Below, piece after piece: positions 36,452-44,750 of a stretch of 64,000 nucleotides of DNA; positions within the stretch are counted from its first letter, which is position 1; every line of letters starts with the position of its first letter. Origin of the DNA: Caulifigura coniformis (GTDB taxonomy: Bacteria; Planctomycetota; Planctomycetia; Planctomycetales; Planctomycetaceae). Where the stretch lies: assembly GCF_007745175.1 (NCBI RefSeq), contig NZ_CP036271.1, forward strand, positions 186,001-250,000, given 5' to 3'. The translations under genes and the position numbers were made by a program. Under the pieces are notes generated by a model. That model worked only from the letters and a program-made list of their open reading frames with translations. It made no database searches and was not told the DNA's origin.

Positions 36452-38374
36452 ATGCGCGCCGCGATCCTCCTGCTGCTCATCCTGTGCTCGCTCCCCGCCG
36501 GCTGCCGGAATACGAATCCGGCCGAAACCGTCTTCAACGACACCGCGGAAGTCGACGCCGTCATGGCCCGCGTCGACAATCCCGAGGCCGAGCCGATCGT
36601 CCATGAAGCCGTGATCCAGCCGGTCACGCTCAAGACGCTCAAACAGGGAGACCAGCCCGATTACTGGGACGTGTCGCTCGACGAAGTCCTGGGCATCGCG
36701 ATGACGAACTCCCAGGTGCTGCGGGATCTCGGCGCGACGATTCTCCGCGCTCCCGGCCAGGTACAGACCCGCTACACCCGTCTGATCCAGCAGTCCGATC
36801 CTCGCTTCGGCATGGAGGCCGCACTGAGCGCCTATGACGCCCAGCTCTTCGGCTCGGCGATGTTCCAGGACAACTACCACATCGCAAACAACCTCCTGCT
36901 CAGCGGCACCGATTCGCTCTTCTCGCAGGACAAGCACGACTACGTCGCACAGCTCTCCAAGCTGACGGCGACCGGCGGACAGATGAGCCTCCGGTCGCTC
37001 ACCGACTACGACCACAACAACGTCGTCAGCCACCTGTTCCCCACAGCCTGGCAGCAGCAGATGGAAGCCGAGCTGCGCCAGCCACTGCTGCAGGGAGGCG
37101 GCCTGACGTTCAACCGGATCGCCGGCCCGGGAGCCATCCCCGGCGTCTCCAATGGCGTCCTGATCGCGAAGGTGAACAGCGACATCACCGCGGTCGATTT
37201 CGAACGCGGCCTCCGCGACTACGTTAGCGACGTCGTGAATGCCTACTGGGACCTCTACTTCGCTTACCGCGATCTCGATGCCAAACGCCTCGCCGTTTCA
37301 CGCAGCCGTGAAACCTGGGAAGCCTACAAGGTGCAGCAGGACGAAGGGCGGGAATCGGCCGCGGCCGAGGCCCTCGCCCGCGAGCAATACTTCCGGTTCC
37401 AGTCAGAGCTGCAGGACGCCGTCGCCGGCAAAGTCGGACAGCGGACGCAGGACCAGAACGGATCGACTGGCGGCGTGTTCCGCGGCGTGAATGGCGTGCA
37501 GGTGGCCGAGCGTCGCCTGCGGCTGCTCGTGGGCCTGCCGGTGAACGACGGGCGCACGCTGCGTCCCGGCAATGATCCCGAAATCGCGCCGGTCGAATTC
37601 CACTGGGAATCGATGGTCACGGAATCCCTGCGCCGACGTCCGGAAGTCCGCGCGCAGCGGCTGCTGGTGAAGCGCAGGGAACTGGAGCTGATCGCCGCCC
37701 AGAATTTCCTGGCGCCGCGGCTGGATGCCGTGGGTGTCGCCCGCGTCCGGGGACTGGGTCACGACCTGGCGGGGGGCGGAACCGACTCGGGCTACGGCTC
37801 GGCCCTGGATGAGCTCGGGACCATGAAATACCGCGAGTTCGCTGCAGGGCTCGAATTCTCGATGCCGCTGGGATTCCGCCGCGCGCACGCGGCGGTCGAC
37901 AACGCGGAGTTCCTGCTGGCGCGCGAACGGGCCGTGCTGACCGAGCAGGAACGGCAGATCCTCCACGACCTCAGCAACACCATCGCGGATGTCGATCGCG
38001 CCTACGAGCAGGTGCGGACGAACGAGAACCGCTACCTGGCGGCCGAAGAAGCGCTGGCGGGACTGGAAGCCAACCGGCGGGAAGGCCTGACGATCAATCT
38101 CGAACAGCTCCTGGATATCCAGCGGCGGCTGACGGAATCGCAGTCGCGCTACTACCAGTCGCGCGTCGAATACGCGATCGCACTCAAGAACGTGCACGTC
38201 GAGAAGGGGTCGATTCTCGAGTATGCGTCGATGGGAATGATTGACGCGACGACGCCCGAACCGGTTGATCTGCCTGCCGTCCCCCCCGTCGCTCCGACTC
38301 CCGCTGCTGCTCCCGAGGCGTCGGCGACCGCTCCTGACAGTCCTGAGGCCGGATCTTCCGATTCAACGCCGTGA
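36452..38374 (+). CDS. TolC-family outer-membrane efflux lipoprotein, 640 aa
   Basis: Lipoprotein signal with a lipobox LPAGC at Cys18, so ATG 36452 is the start; earlier in-frame ATGs would put the signal internally. The body has the TolC pattern: two long helical repeats, VVNAYWDLYFAYRDLDAKRL, AVSRSRETWEAYKVQQDEGR, DVDRAYEQVRTNENRYLAAE and SQSRYYQSRVEYAIALKNV. It forms the outer-membrane duct of tripartite export systems. The C-terminus is Pro/Ala-rich. It is divergent from a membrane-fusion protein, which suggests a shared export path, although the inner-membrane pump is absent here. Confidence 0.85.
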   Translation: MRAAILLLLILCSLPAGCRNTNPAETVFNDTAEVDAVMARVDNPEAEPIVHEAVIQPVTLKTLKQGDQPDYWDVSLDEVLGIAMTNSQVLRDLGATILRAPGQVQTRYTRLIQQSDPRFGMEAALSAYDAQLFGSAMFQDNYHIANNLLLSGTDSLFSQDKHDYVAQLSKLTATGGQMSLRSLTDYDHNNVVSHLFPTAWQQQMEAELRQPLLQGGGLTFNRIAGPGAIPGVSNGVLIAKVNSDITAVDFERGLRDYVSDVVNAYWDLYFAYRDLDAKRLAVSRSRETWEAYKVQQDEGRESAAAEALAREQYFRFQSELQDAVAGKVGQRTQDQNGSTGGVFRGVNGVQVAERRLRLLVGLPVNDGRTLRPGNDPEIAPVEFHWESMVTESLRRRPEVRAQRLLVKRRELELIAAQNFLAPRLDAVGVARVRGLGHDLAGGGTDSGYGSALDELGTMKYREFAAGLEFSMPLGFRRAHAAVDNAEFLLARERAVLTEQERQILHDLSNTIADVDRAYEQVRTNENRYLAAEEALAGLEANRREGLTINLEQLLDIQRRLTESQSRYYQSRVEYAIALKNVHVEKGSILEYASMGMIDATTPEPVDLPAVPPVAPTPAAAPEASATAPDSPEAGSSDSTP

Positions 38375-38393
38375 TCGAGGCGTTGAGAAGAGT

Positions 38394-38421
38394 GCGTTCC
38401 CAGGCCGACGCCCGGGAACGC
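38394..38421. terminator. Hairpin between convergent genes
   Basis: Stem GCGTTCCC (38394-38401) / GGGAACGC (38414-38421), 12-base loop, lying in the 64-base gap between the convergent TolC-like and Gfo/Idh/MocA genes. No T-run on either side. Confidence 0.45.
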
Positions 38422-38438
38422 CACCGCGACCTCCAGCC

Positions 38439-39878
38439 TCAACCGATCTCCGGAACCTCGTATCCCTTCCGGTATTCCCGCTTCAGGTACTTGTTCCCCT
38501 CGGCCGCTCCCTCGCCGACGAACTTCTCCCCCTTCTCATCCAGCTCGAGCACGCTGCTCAGCTTCACGCTCTTCGAATCGAGCGCCACGCCGTAGTTGTG
38601 CACATGCTCCTGCATCTGGTCGAGAAGGTCGTTCCAGGGCTGGTAGTCCTTCCGCATCGACTCCGCCTTCTCGCGCGTGAAGTCTCCGCCGGCCCGGTAC
38701 GCGATGTTCGCCAGGTTGCACCACCCCGACGAATCGTTCCCGAGTTCGATCTCGGCGTTCAGGATCGACCGGTCCCGCTTCCGCAGCGCGTCCACGAAGT
38801 TCTGCTGGTGGCCGGCCCCGCTGTTCCCCTTGAACTCCCTGATCTTCTTCCCGTCCTTGTCGAAGGCCGCTCCCTTGCCGCGCTGGCCGGAGAAATAGCC
38901 CCCCTCGCAGTGGATGACGTAACCTGACGTCGCCCCGCGGAAGTTCAGCGACTTCTTGTCCCCCGGCGCCGCCGGCAGGTTGCTGAGCCCCAGCAGGACC
39001 GGGATCGAGCCCGTGTCGTAATAGACGAAGTGCACGTTGGGCGTTTCGCCCGCATCGTCCCATCCGAGTCGCCCGCCGCCCGCCATCACGCGCTTCGGCA
39101 TCCGCGGCTTGTCCAGCAGGCCGTTGTTGCGGGCGTCGTCGAGAACATGAACGCCCCAGTTCCCCATCTCCCCGGAGCCGGTGTTCCAGTCCCAGTGCCA
39201 GTCGTAGTGGAACTTCTCACGGAACAGCGGAAGGTCCTGGGCCGGTCCCAGCCAAAGGTCGTAATTGATTTCCTTGGGGATCTCGAGCGGCGTCTTCCGC
39301 TTCCCGATGCTCTGACGCACGCCATACCGCACGACCTCGATGAACTCGATCTGGCCGAGCGCCTTGTCCTCGTGCAGGTATTTCTTGATCTCCGCCTGCA
39401 TCGGGTCCGAGCGCTGCTGCGTTCCCAGCTGCACGATCTTGTCGTACTTCCGGGCCGCCTTCACCACCTGCGCCCCTTCCCATTGGCTGTGCGACAGCGG
39501 CTTCTCGACGTACACGTCCTTCCCCGCCTGCATCGCCCAGATCGACGCCAGGCAATGCCAGTGGTTGCACGTCGTCACGACGACCGCGTCGATCGACTTG
39601 TCCTCAAGCATCCTCCGCAGGTCGGCGTAGGGCGTGGCCTGCGGATACTTCTTGAGGAAGTCTCCCACCCGCTCATTGTCCGGATCGGTGATCGCCGCAA
39701 TTTCCGCTCCGCTGACGCTCGTAAAGGCCTTCGCATCCTCACCGCCGCGGACGCCCAGCCCGATCACGCCGATGCGAACCCGGTCATTCGCGCCATAGGC
39801 CCGCGAAAACGGAACGGCGAGGGACACACCGGCCGCAAGGCCGGCCTTGAGAACGCTTCGACGATTCATGGAGCGCAT
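38439..39878 (-). CDS. Tat-exported Gfo/Idh/MocA oxidoreductase, 479 aa
   Basis: Tat-type signal (MNRRSVLKAGLAAGVSLAV) then a Rossmann domain with IGVIGLGVRGGEDAKAF, VVVTTCNHWHCLAS, KDVYVEKPLSHSQWEG (conserved EKP Lys) and a GNWGVHVLDDAR active-site segment. Enzymes of this family oxidise or rearrange sugars and inositols with bound NAD(P). ATG 39878 is preferred because AAGGTGA lies seven bases upstream; the ATG three codons later lacks this spacing. The secreted or periplasmic form is a planctomycete trait. Confidence 0.9.
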   Translation of the reverse strand: MRSMNRRSVLKAGLAAGVSLAVPFSRAYGANDRVRIGVIGLGVRGGEDAKAFTSVSGAEIAAITDPDNERVGDFLKKYPQATPYADLRRMLEDKSIDAVVVTTCNHWHCLASIWAMQAGKDVYVEKPLSHSQWEGAQVVKAARKYDKIVQLGTQQRSDPMQAEIKKYLHEDKALGQIEFIEVVRYGVRQSIGKRKTPLEIPKEINYDLWLGPAQDLPLFREKFHYDWHWDWNTGSGEMGNWGVHVLDDARNNGLLDKPRMPKRVMAGGGRLGWDDAGETPNVHFVYYDTGSIPVLLGLSNLPAAPGDKKSLNFRGATSGYVIHCEGGYFSGQRGKGAAFDKDGKKIREFKGNSGAGHQQNFVDALRKRDRSILNAEIELGNDSSGWCNLANIAYRAGGDFTREKAESMRKDYQPWNDLLDQMQEHVHNYGVALDSKSVKLSSVLELDEKGEKFVGEGAAEGNKYLKREYRKGYEVPEIG

Positions 39879-39981
39879 GGAATCACCTTCAGGAAGACGC
39901 GAAATCAACATTCTCGAGACAGCAAACTCGACAATACTTCAGCGTAACCGCTCCCTGTCACTCGTGCGACCACTCCGTCGC

Positions 39982-40005
39982 GTGCCACGTCTCTGTGAGC
40001 TGTAC
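39982..40005 (+). repeat. Degenerate copy of a 24-bp palindromic intergenic repeat
   Basis: Opens GTGCCACG and ends GAGCTGTAC; same frame and length as the copies at 40065-40088 and 43537-43560, but with several mismatches in the right arm. Confidence 0.5.
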
Positions 40006-40064
40006 CCTCAACCCGCCATTCCATGAAAAAAGCGGCGTGCAACTTGTTGCCGCCGCCTGGAATC

Positions 40065-40088
40065 GCACGGCCGACACGGCCGTGGCAC
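40065..40088 (-). repeat. Copy of a 24-bp palindromic intergenic repeat
   Basis: On the minus strand it starts GTGCCACGG and ends GGCCGTGC; nearly identical to the copy at 43537-43560 (two differences). It lies between two Gfo/Idh/MocA genes. Confidence 0.65.
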
Positions 40089-40103
40089 GAACCGGACTGA
40101 GAA

Positions 40104-41201
40104 CTACATCCGCAGGTCCAGGTCCTTCCACGTCCGCTCGTCATTCGACGCCAGCACCGCATCCGCAACCGCCTGCGCCCGCGCCCCGTCATCAAATCCC
40201 GGAACGGCCGGCCGCCCATCGACGATCGCCGACGTCAGTTCGTACACCAGGTCATACCGGAACACCGTGCTCGGCACCCCTTCATGCGGATTGCGCGGGC
40301 TGCCGGGCAGTTTCAGGAACTCTTCCGGAACGGCCACCTTCTCCAGCGACTTCCCCTGCTTGCCGAGCAGGATGTGGTTCGGATCCTGCAACCGGTACAC
40401 GGCCGAGCCGAGCGTGCCGTTCACTTCGGCCCACTCGTGGCCGAAGCCATCGTTGTGGTAGCCCTTCATCACGGTGCTCCCTTCCCACACGCCGACGGCA
40501 CCGTTCTGGAATCGGCCGATCAGCGCCGACCAGTCGTCCACTTCCGACGGAGGGCACGGCTTGCCGTCGACCGTCCGGTCCCGCGGGCAGAACGTCGCCA
40601 CCGCACCGCAGATGGTCGTCAGCGGTCCCATCAGGTCCATCGCGAAATCGATGCGGTGGATCGTCATGTCGAACAGGTCGCCGCCCCCGGCCGTCTTCTT
40701 GTACTGACGCCAGCCCCAGCTCGTTTCCGGCCAGTCGAGGAACCGCTGCGACCGGAAATGACGCAGCTCGCCAAGCTCGCCGTTCTTCAGCAGGTGACGC
40801 AGGTACCGCATGGAAGGCGCGAAGCGGTACGTGAAGGCCGTCATGTGACGCACCTTCATCTTCTCGGCCGCCCGGTACATCTCCTTCGATTCCTCGAAGT
40901 TCAGCCCCAGCGGCTTCTCGCACATCACGTGCTTCCCGCCCGCGATGCACGCCAGCGCGATCGGCCTGTGCGTATCGTTCGGCGTCGCGATCACGACCGC
41001 ATCAACGTCGGGATCGGCCGCGATCTCCTCGTAGCTCGTCGTGATCTTCGAGACGCCCCAGTCCTTGATCCGCTTCTCGAGCAGCTCGACGTTGGGATCG
41101 CAGACAGCCACCAGCTCCGATCGCTTGTCGATCCGGATTCCGGGGACGTGGTGGTAATCAGAAACGGCGCCGGCGCCGATGATCGCGTAACGGACAGGCA
41201 T
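40104..41201 (-). CDS. Gfo/Idh/MocA oxidoreductase, cytoplasmic type, 365 aa
   Basis: No signal peptide. Rossmann start VRYAIIGAGAVSDYHHVPG, then VIATPNDTHRPIALACIAGG and HVMCEKPLGLNFEES (EKP Lys), with a GGGDLFDMTIHRID active-site segment in the C-terminal half. The protein should act on sugars in the cytoplasm with NAD(P). No Shine-Dalgarno is evident; the ATG directly abuts a block of GATTCAG repeats. It is followed after a 225-base gap by the Tat-exported homologue on the same strand. Confidence 0.9.
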   Translation of the reverse strand: MPVRYAIIGAGAVSDYHHVPGIRIDKRSELVAVCDPNVELLEKRIKDWGVSKITTSYEEIAADPDVDAVVIATPNDTHRPIALACIAGGKHVMCEKPLGLNFEESKEMYRAAEKMKVRHMTAFTYRFAPSMRYLRHLLKNGELGELRHFRSQRFLDWPETSWGWRQYKKTAGGGDLFDMTIHRIDFAMDLMGPLTTICGAVATFCPRDRTVDGKPCPPSEVDDWSALIGRFQNGAVGVWEGSTVMKGYHNDGFGHEWAEVNGTLGSAVYRLQDPNHILLGKQGKSLEKVAVPEEFLKLPGSPRNPHEGVPSTVFRYDLVYELTSAIVDGRPAVPGFDDGARAQAVADAVLASNDERTWKDLDLRM

Positions 41202-41207
41202 GTGAGA

Positions 41208-41326
41208 GAGGATTCAGGATTCGGGGGTCAGGATTCAGAAAAAGGACGAGGAGCCGGCTCCTGGGATTCGGAGTTTGAATGACATTCAAGCTCCCTGAAT
41301 CCTGGATCCTGGCCCCTGAATCCTCC
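41208..41326. repeat. Nested inverted-repeat block built on GATTCAGGATTC
   Basis: The left arm (41208-41238) carries two GATTCAGG units and a GTCAGGATTCAG unit. The right arm (41291-41326) is an imperfect reverse complement of it. Between them sit GGAGCCGGCTCC (41250-41261, a perfect 12-bp palindrome) and a GAGTTTGAAT / ATTCAAGCTC inverted repeat (41271-41293). The block fills the whole gap between two minus-strand genes. Confidence 0.7.
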
Positions 41327-41329
41327 ATG

Positions 41330-43342
41330 TCACGCGATGTATCCGAACGTCTGCATGAACGCCAGCACCGCCAGCACGAGGAAAAACACCCCCGCCAGCA
41401 GCAGCACCGTCGTGATGAACCACCCCGGCCGCAGAGGTCGGGGCAGCAGGCTGTGGTTGACGTACAGTGTATGCCAGCAGCTGATGCCGAGACCAAAATT
41501 CATCATGTTGGTCGCCAGCTTCACATGCACCGTCGGCTTCGGGAACAGCGTCAGCGTGCAGATGCCCACCACGAAGTACAGGCACAGCACCGAGAAGTAG
41601 ATGTACTTGATCTGGCCCGGATCGACGCGCTGCAGCCGCTTGCTGCCGCTCCAGAGCAGGTCCACCCAACGGCGGACGAATCCGTCGATCATGCCCACCT
41701 GCGCCGTCGACAGCGTCAGGAAGCCGCAGAACAGCGTCATGAACCAGCAGAAGCTCGCCAGGCCCGCGCTGCTTTCCAGCACCCGGTCATACACCCCCTG
41801 CGACGTCATGATGGCCGTCGTCCAGTCGTTCACCGGTGTTCCCCGGCGCAGGAAGACGAGTGACAGCATGCTCGGCAGCGCGATGCCGACGAAACACGCC
41901 GGCATCCACACGATGAACTGGTCGCGACGGACGCGGTTCACCCAGCCCCGCCAGCGCGGAAGCGATTCGGGAGTCACCTCGAACACCGACCCGACGTGAG
42001 ACAGCTTCACGTCCACGCCCCCCACCATGCTTGGAATGGCGCCCACATGGGAGCCCATGCCCCAGCCCTGGTCGCGCGTCAGGCCGCTGATCGGCGTGTT
42101 CGTCAGCCCGCCGTTGCCGGCGATCGCCGCAAACGCCGCCAGAAACGCGATCATGCTCAGGTCGATCGGCGGAATGCCGTGGCCTCCCAGGAGCGACTGG
42201 AAAATATTGACGACGCCGTCGCCGTCCGTGATTCCGTCGCCGTCCAGGTCGACGTACCCCTTCTCGGGAATGCCGTCGTTGTTGGTATCCGTCAGGCGGA
42301 AGAACGGCCCCTTCGAGGGATCAGCGGGAAGCGTCACCGTGACGCTCTCATTCTTGATCCCTTTCACGGTCACCGTGGCGTCCGGTTTTCCGTCCCCGTC
42401 GAGATCCGGCCAGTACAGGTTTTCACCAACGGAAACGAAGAGATCCGGTTTCCCGTCCCCGTCGACGTCCAGCCCGCCGTCGTCCGGCTTCCCGTCCTCG
42501 TTCTTGTCCGGGCCGGTCACGTTCTTGATGAACGCCAGCGTCGGTTCGATCGCATCGGGATGGCCGTCGCCGTCCCAGTCCAGTTCGTCCGGATCGAGGA
42601 TGCCGTTGCCGTTCTTGTCTTCGGCGACACGCGTCGGAATCGTGCCGAACCTGAAGAAGCCCGTCCCGATTTCTTTCCACGTTCCCGCGTTGGAATAGAA
42701 CATCGCCAGGACCAGCAGGAACCCGAGCACGACGACGATCTTGAACGTCATCAGCGCCTTGAGCGAACGATACACCTTCCCGCCGAAGATCAGCGGCGTG
42801 CAGCTCAAGAGGAACACGCCATACGACAGCCACATGATCTTTTGTGGGTCTCCCGGCGTCTCTTCTCCAGGGATCCTCCCGAACACCAGCACGAACAGCG
42901 GCGTCGCCGCGTTCTTCGACAGGTACGGGATGATCGCGCCGACGTCGACGATCAGGTACAGGATCAGCCACAGCGCCGGCCCCGGAAGGGTCCGGAACTT
43001 GCCGTTCATGATCGGCTCGCCGCTGTACAGCGTGTACCGGCTGATCTCGATGTTGTAGATCACCTGGCACAGGATGCTGACCGTCGCCAGCCACAGCAGC
43101 GCACCGCCGTACTTGGCCGTCACCGTCGGCCCCATCAGCCATTCACCGCCGCCGATGGCGGCGCCGCCGGCGATGATGCTCGGGCCGAGCATCGCGAAGA
43201 AGTGCCGGAAATTGAATCCCGGCGCTTCGGGAAGTTCGGCTACGTTCCAGGGCGGGATCGCCTTGGAGCCGACCTGCAGCTTTCGGGAAGAGGACTCTCC
43301 CGGATGGACGGAAGCAACCTCACCCGGGATGGGCTGGGACAT
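41330..43342 (-). CDS. Nramp-like transporter with calcium-binding-loop insert, 670 aa
   Basis: Ten or more membrane helices. MLGPSIIAGGAAIGGGEWLMG (about 51-71) corresponds to the first Nramp helix, but the metal-site DPGN is replaced by GGGE, so the substrate may not be Mn2+ or Fe2+. Residues about 241-380 are a soluble insert with seven Asp/Asn-rich loops of EF-hand/dockerin type (for example DKNGNGILDPDE at 242-253, DWDGDG, DVDGDG, DLDGDG, DTNNDG). By Nramp topology this loop between helices 5 and 6 faces the periplasm. GAGGAG lies upstream of the ATG. Followed by the GATTCAG repeat block. Confidence 0.78.
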   Translation of the reverse strand: MSQPIPGEVASVHPGESSSRKLQVGSKAIPPWNVAELPEAPGFNFRHFFAMLGPSIIAGGAAIGGGEWLMGPTVTAKYGGALLWLATVSILCQVIYNIEISRYTLYSGEPIMNGKFRTLPGPALWLILYLIVDVGAIIPYLSKNAATPLFVLVFGRIPGEETPGDPQKIMWLSYGVFLLSCTPLIFGGKVYRSLKALMTFKIVVVLGFLLVLAMFYSNAGTWKEIGTGFFRFGTIPTRVAEDKNGNGILDPDELDWDGDGHPDAIEPTLAFIKNVTGPDKNEDGKPDDGGLDVDGDGKPDLFVSVGENLYWPDLDGDGKPDATVTVKGIKNESVTVTLPADPSKGPFFRLTDTNNDGIPEKGYVDLDGDGITDGDGVVNIFQSLLGGHGIPPIDLSMIAFLAAFAAIAGNGGLTNTPISGLTRDQGWGMGSHVGAIPSMVGGVDVKLSHVGSVFEVTPESLPRWRGWVNRVRRDQFIVWMPACFVGIALPSMLSLVFLRRGTPVNDWTTAIMTSQGVYDRVLESSAGLASFCWFMTLFCGFLTLSTAQVGMIDGFVRRWVDLLWSGSKRLQRVDPGQIKYIYFSVLCLYFVVGICTLTLFPKPTVHVKLATNMMNFGLGISCWHTLYVNHSLLPRPLRPGWFITTVLLLAGVFFLVLAVLAFMQTFGYIA

Positions 43343-43536
43343 CGCGTCTGCTCCTCGTGAGCGTTCGAATGGAGACGACGTGTGTGCCCGCGGTAGAGAC
43401 GGCGACGCTGCCGAGGCAGGGTCCCGTCGGCCCGCGAGCCGTGAATTTTGAATTCACAGTTAAATCGAACCCGCCGCAATGGTCAAATACTCGGCCCGCC
43501 TCGCGGGGCCGCCTTGCAGCTTTGTCATCATCACAG

Positions 43537-43560
43537 GTGCCACGGCCCTGTCAGCCGTGC
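43537..43560 (+). repeat. Copy of the 24-bp palindromic intergenic repeat
   Basis: Starts GTGCCACGG and ends AGCCGTGC; the central CACGGC / GCCGTG arms can pair. Confidence 0.65.
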
Positions 43561-43643
43561 ATGTGCCAAATGGCTCTCCCGTCCGGCAGGGCGACGCTCC
43601 CGCCGAGCCGCCGATGACGAAAGGGACGCCGAGAATGGGTGGC

Positions 43644-43660
43644 ACTGGCTCCGCCAGTGT
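43644..43660. repeat. Short CACTGGC/GCCAGTG hairpin
   Basis: A 7-bp stem with a 3-base loop, preceded by GGTGG; it ends 46 bases before the start of the lipoate-ligase-like gene. Confidence 0.5.
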
Positions 43661-43706
43661 CGAACGTCCCCAGCGCCCAACCACCATCAAGGCAGGAACA
43701 CCACGC

Positions 43707-44354
43707 ATGCTGGAGGTCATCGTCGAACCCAACGCCCGCTCCGGCGCCGACAACATGGCCATGGATGAGTCCCTCCTCGTCTCCGCCATCGACAAGAAAA
43801 CGCAGACCCTCCGCCTCTACCGCTGGGAAGAACCGACCGTGTCCCTCGGATATTTCCAGAAGGACGACGACCCCGTCCTCACAGGCCGCTTTGCAGGCCT
43901 CCCCAGCGTCCGCCGGCTCTCCGGCGGCGGCGCGCTCCTCCACGACCGCGAGCTGACCTACTCCATCGCTCTGCCGGATGGCCATCCGCTCGCCGACGCC
44001 CCTACCGAACTTTACGACCAGGTCCACGCCGCCCTCGTCGCGTTGCTCAACTCGCTCGGCGCGCCGGCCCATGTCCGCGGCGAAAAGTTCAACGAGCCCG
44101 AGCCGTTCCTCTGCTTCGGACGCGGCGACCCGCGCGACATCGTCCTTTCCGGCTTCAAGATCGTCGGCAGCGCCCAGCGCCGCCGCAAAGGCGCCATCCT
44201 CCAGCACGGCGCGCTCCTCCTCGAGCGCTCTCCCCACGCCCCCGAATTCCCCGGCCTCTTCGACCTCGCCCCCGAAACCCGCCAGGACGACCAACCGCTG
44301 ATGCACGCCATCGCCACCGCCCTCCAACAGATCCCCGCACTGGGGCAGTCGTAA
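43707..44354 (+). CDS. Lipoate-protein ligase A family protein, 215 aa
   Basis: BPL/LplA/LipB fold: MAMDESLLVS early, RRLSGGGALLHDRELTYSIA (residues about 56-75, the conserved glycine-rich ligand site), and GFKIVGSAQRRRKGAILQHG with the catalytic Lys near residue 152. The family attaches lipoate or octanoate to E2 or H proteins, and short planctomycete members may act as transferases. ATG 43707 is the first that directly precedes the domain; the frame extends to 43479 through a repeat-rich, non-conserved stretch. Followed by a series of hairpins. Confidence 0.85.
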   Translation: MLEVIVEPNARSGADNMAMDESLLVSAIDKKTQTLRLYRWEEPTVSLGYFQKDDDPVLTGRFAGLPSVRRLSGGGALLHDRELTYSIALPDGHPLADAPTELYDQVHAALVALLNSLGAPAHVRGEKFNEPEPFLCFGRGDPRDIVLSGFKIVGSAQRRRKGAILQHGALLLERSPHAPEFPGLFDLAPETRQDDQPLMHAIATALQQIPALGQS

Positions 44355-44510
44355 GAGCTGTTGGAGGTCTGTTTCGACACAAAGTCACGAAGGAACAACG
44401 AGAGAGTGGAGCACACTCGAACTCGTTCTCTTTCCTTCTTCGTGTCCCTTTCTGTCTTAATGCCTTCGTGTCAGAGTCAACCGACCATCTGACACCAAGC
44501 CCGACGATCC

Positions 44511-44540
44511 CCCTTGGCGTCTTCGCGCCTTGGCGGTTCC
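44511..44540. repeat. Interspersed 'CGCCAAG' repeat
   Basis: On the minus strand it reads AACCGCCAAGGCGCGAAGA followed by CGCCAAGGGG, that is two CGCCAAGG units. Sequences of this type are scattered in intergenic DNA of many planctomycetes. Confidence 0.45.
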
Positions 44541-44580
44541 AAAACAAAAAAAGCCCCGGCCTCCAAGTGAAAGCCGGGGC
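44541..44580 (-). terminator. Minus-strand terminator after the DUF1501 gene
   Basis: Stem GCCCCGGC (44553-44560) / GCCGGGGC (44573-44580); on the minus strand a run of Ts (complement of AAAACAAAAAAA) follows. Confidence 0.8.
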
Positions 44581-44582
44581 CG

Positions 44583-44605
44583 CTCTGCACGTACGCCGTG
44601 CAGAG
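44583..44605. repeat. Hairpin CTCTGCAC / GTGCAGAG
   Basis: An 8-bp stem with a 7-base loop, between the two terminators; no T-run. Confidence 0.5.
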
Positions 44606-44620
44606 GCGCGGAGGTCGCTC

Positions 44621-44660
44621 GCACCCCGGCTGCTCCAAGGCAGCCGGGGTGCTTTGTGTT
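44621..44660 (+). terminator. Plus-strand terminator-like hairpin
   Basis: A 13-bp perfect stem GCACCCCGGCTGC (44621-44633) / GCAGCCGGGGTGC (44640-44652), 6-base loop, followed by TTTGTGTT. It is placed to stop the lipoate-ligase-like transcript and shares its stem core with 14615-14643. Confidence 0.7.
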
Positions 44661-44750
44661 TGTGTTCACATCAACAAGCCCGGCGTCTCGCCCGGCCCGT
44701 CATTCCGCATGAGGCCATTCTTCGTCCCCAGAACCGGGCTATTTCCAACC

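Larger units (their letters stand above)
43343..43706. other. Divergent gap upstream of the transporter and lipoate-ligase-like genes
   Basis: About 360 bases. Contains a 24-bp palindromic repeat (43537-43560) and a hairpin CACTGGC (43644-43650) / GCCAGTG (43654-43660) just before the lipoate-ligase-like start. Longer openings of that gene through this area have no support. Confidence 0.5.
44355..44750. other. Convergent gap made of repeats and hairpins
   Basis: About 400 bases without a gene. From left to right: an imperfect inverted repeat rich in CGAAGGAA / TTCCTTC (about 44380-44450), a CTTGGCG repeat (44511-44540), and three hairpins (44541-44580, 44583-44605, 44621-44660), which serve the convergent transcripts of the lipoate-ligase-like gene and the DUF1501 gene. 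Confidence 0.6.

Noticed and set aside
41996-43360. 454-codon plus-strand opening across the transporter
   Set aside because: Hydrophilic, Arg-rich shadow; the minus strand encodes membrane helices and the calcium loops.
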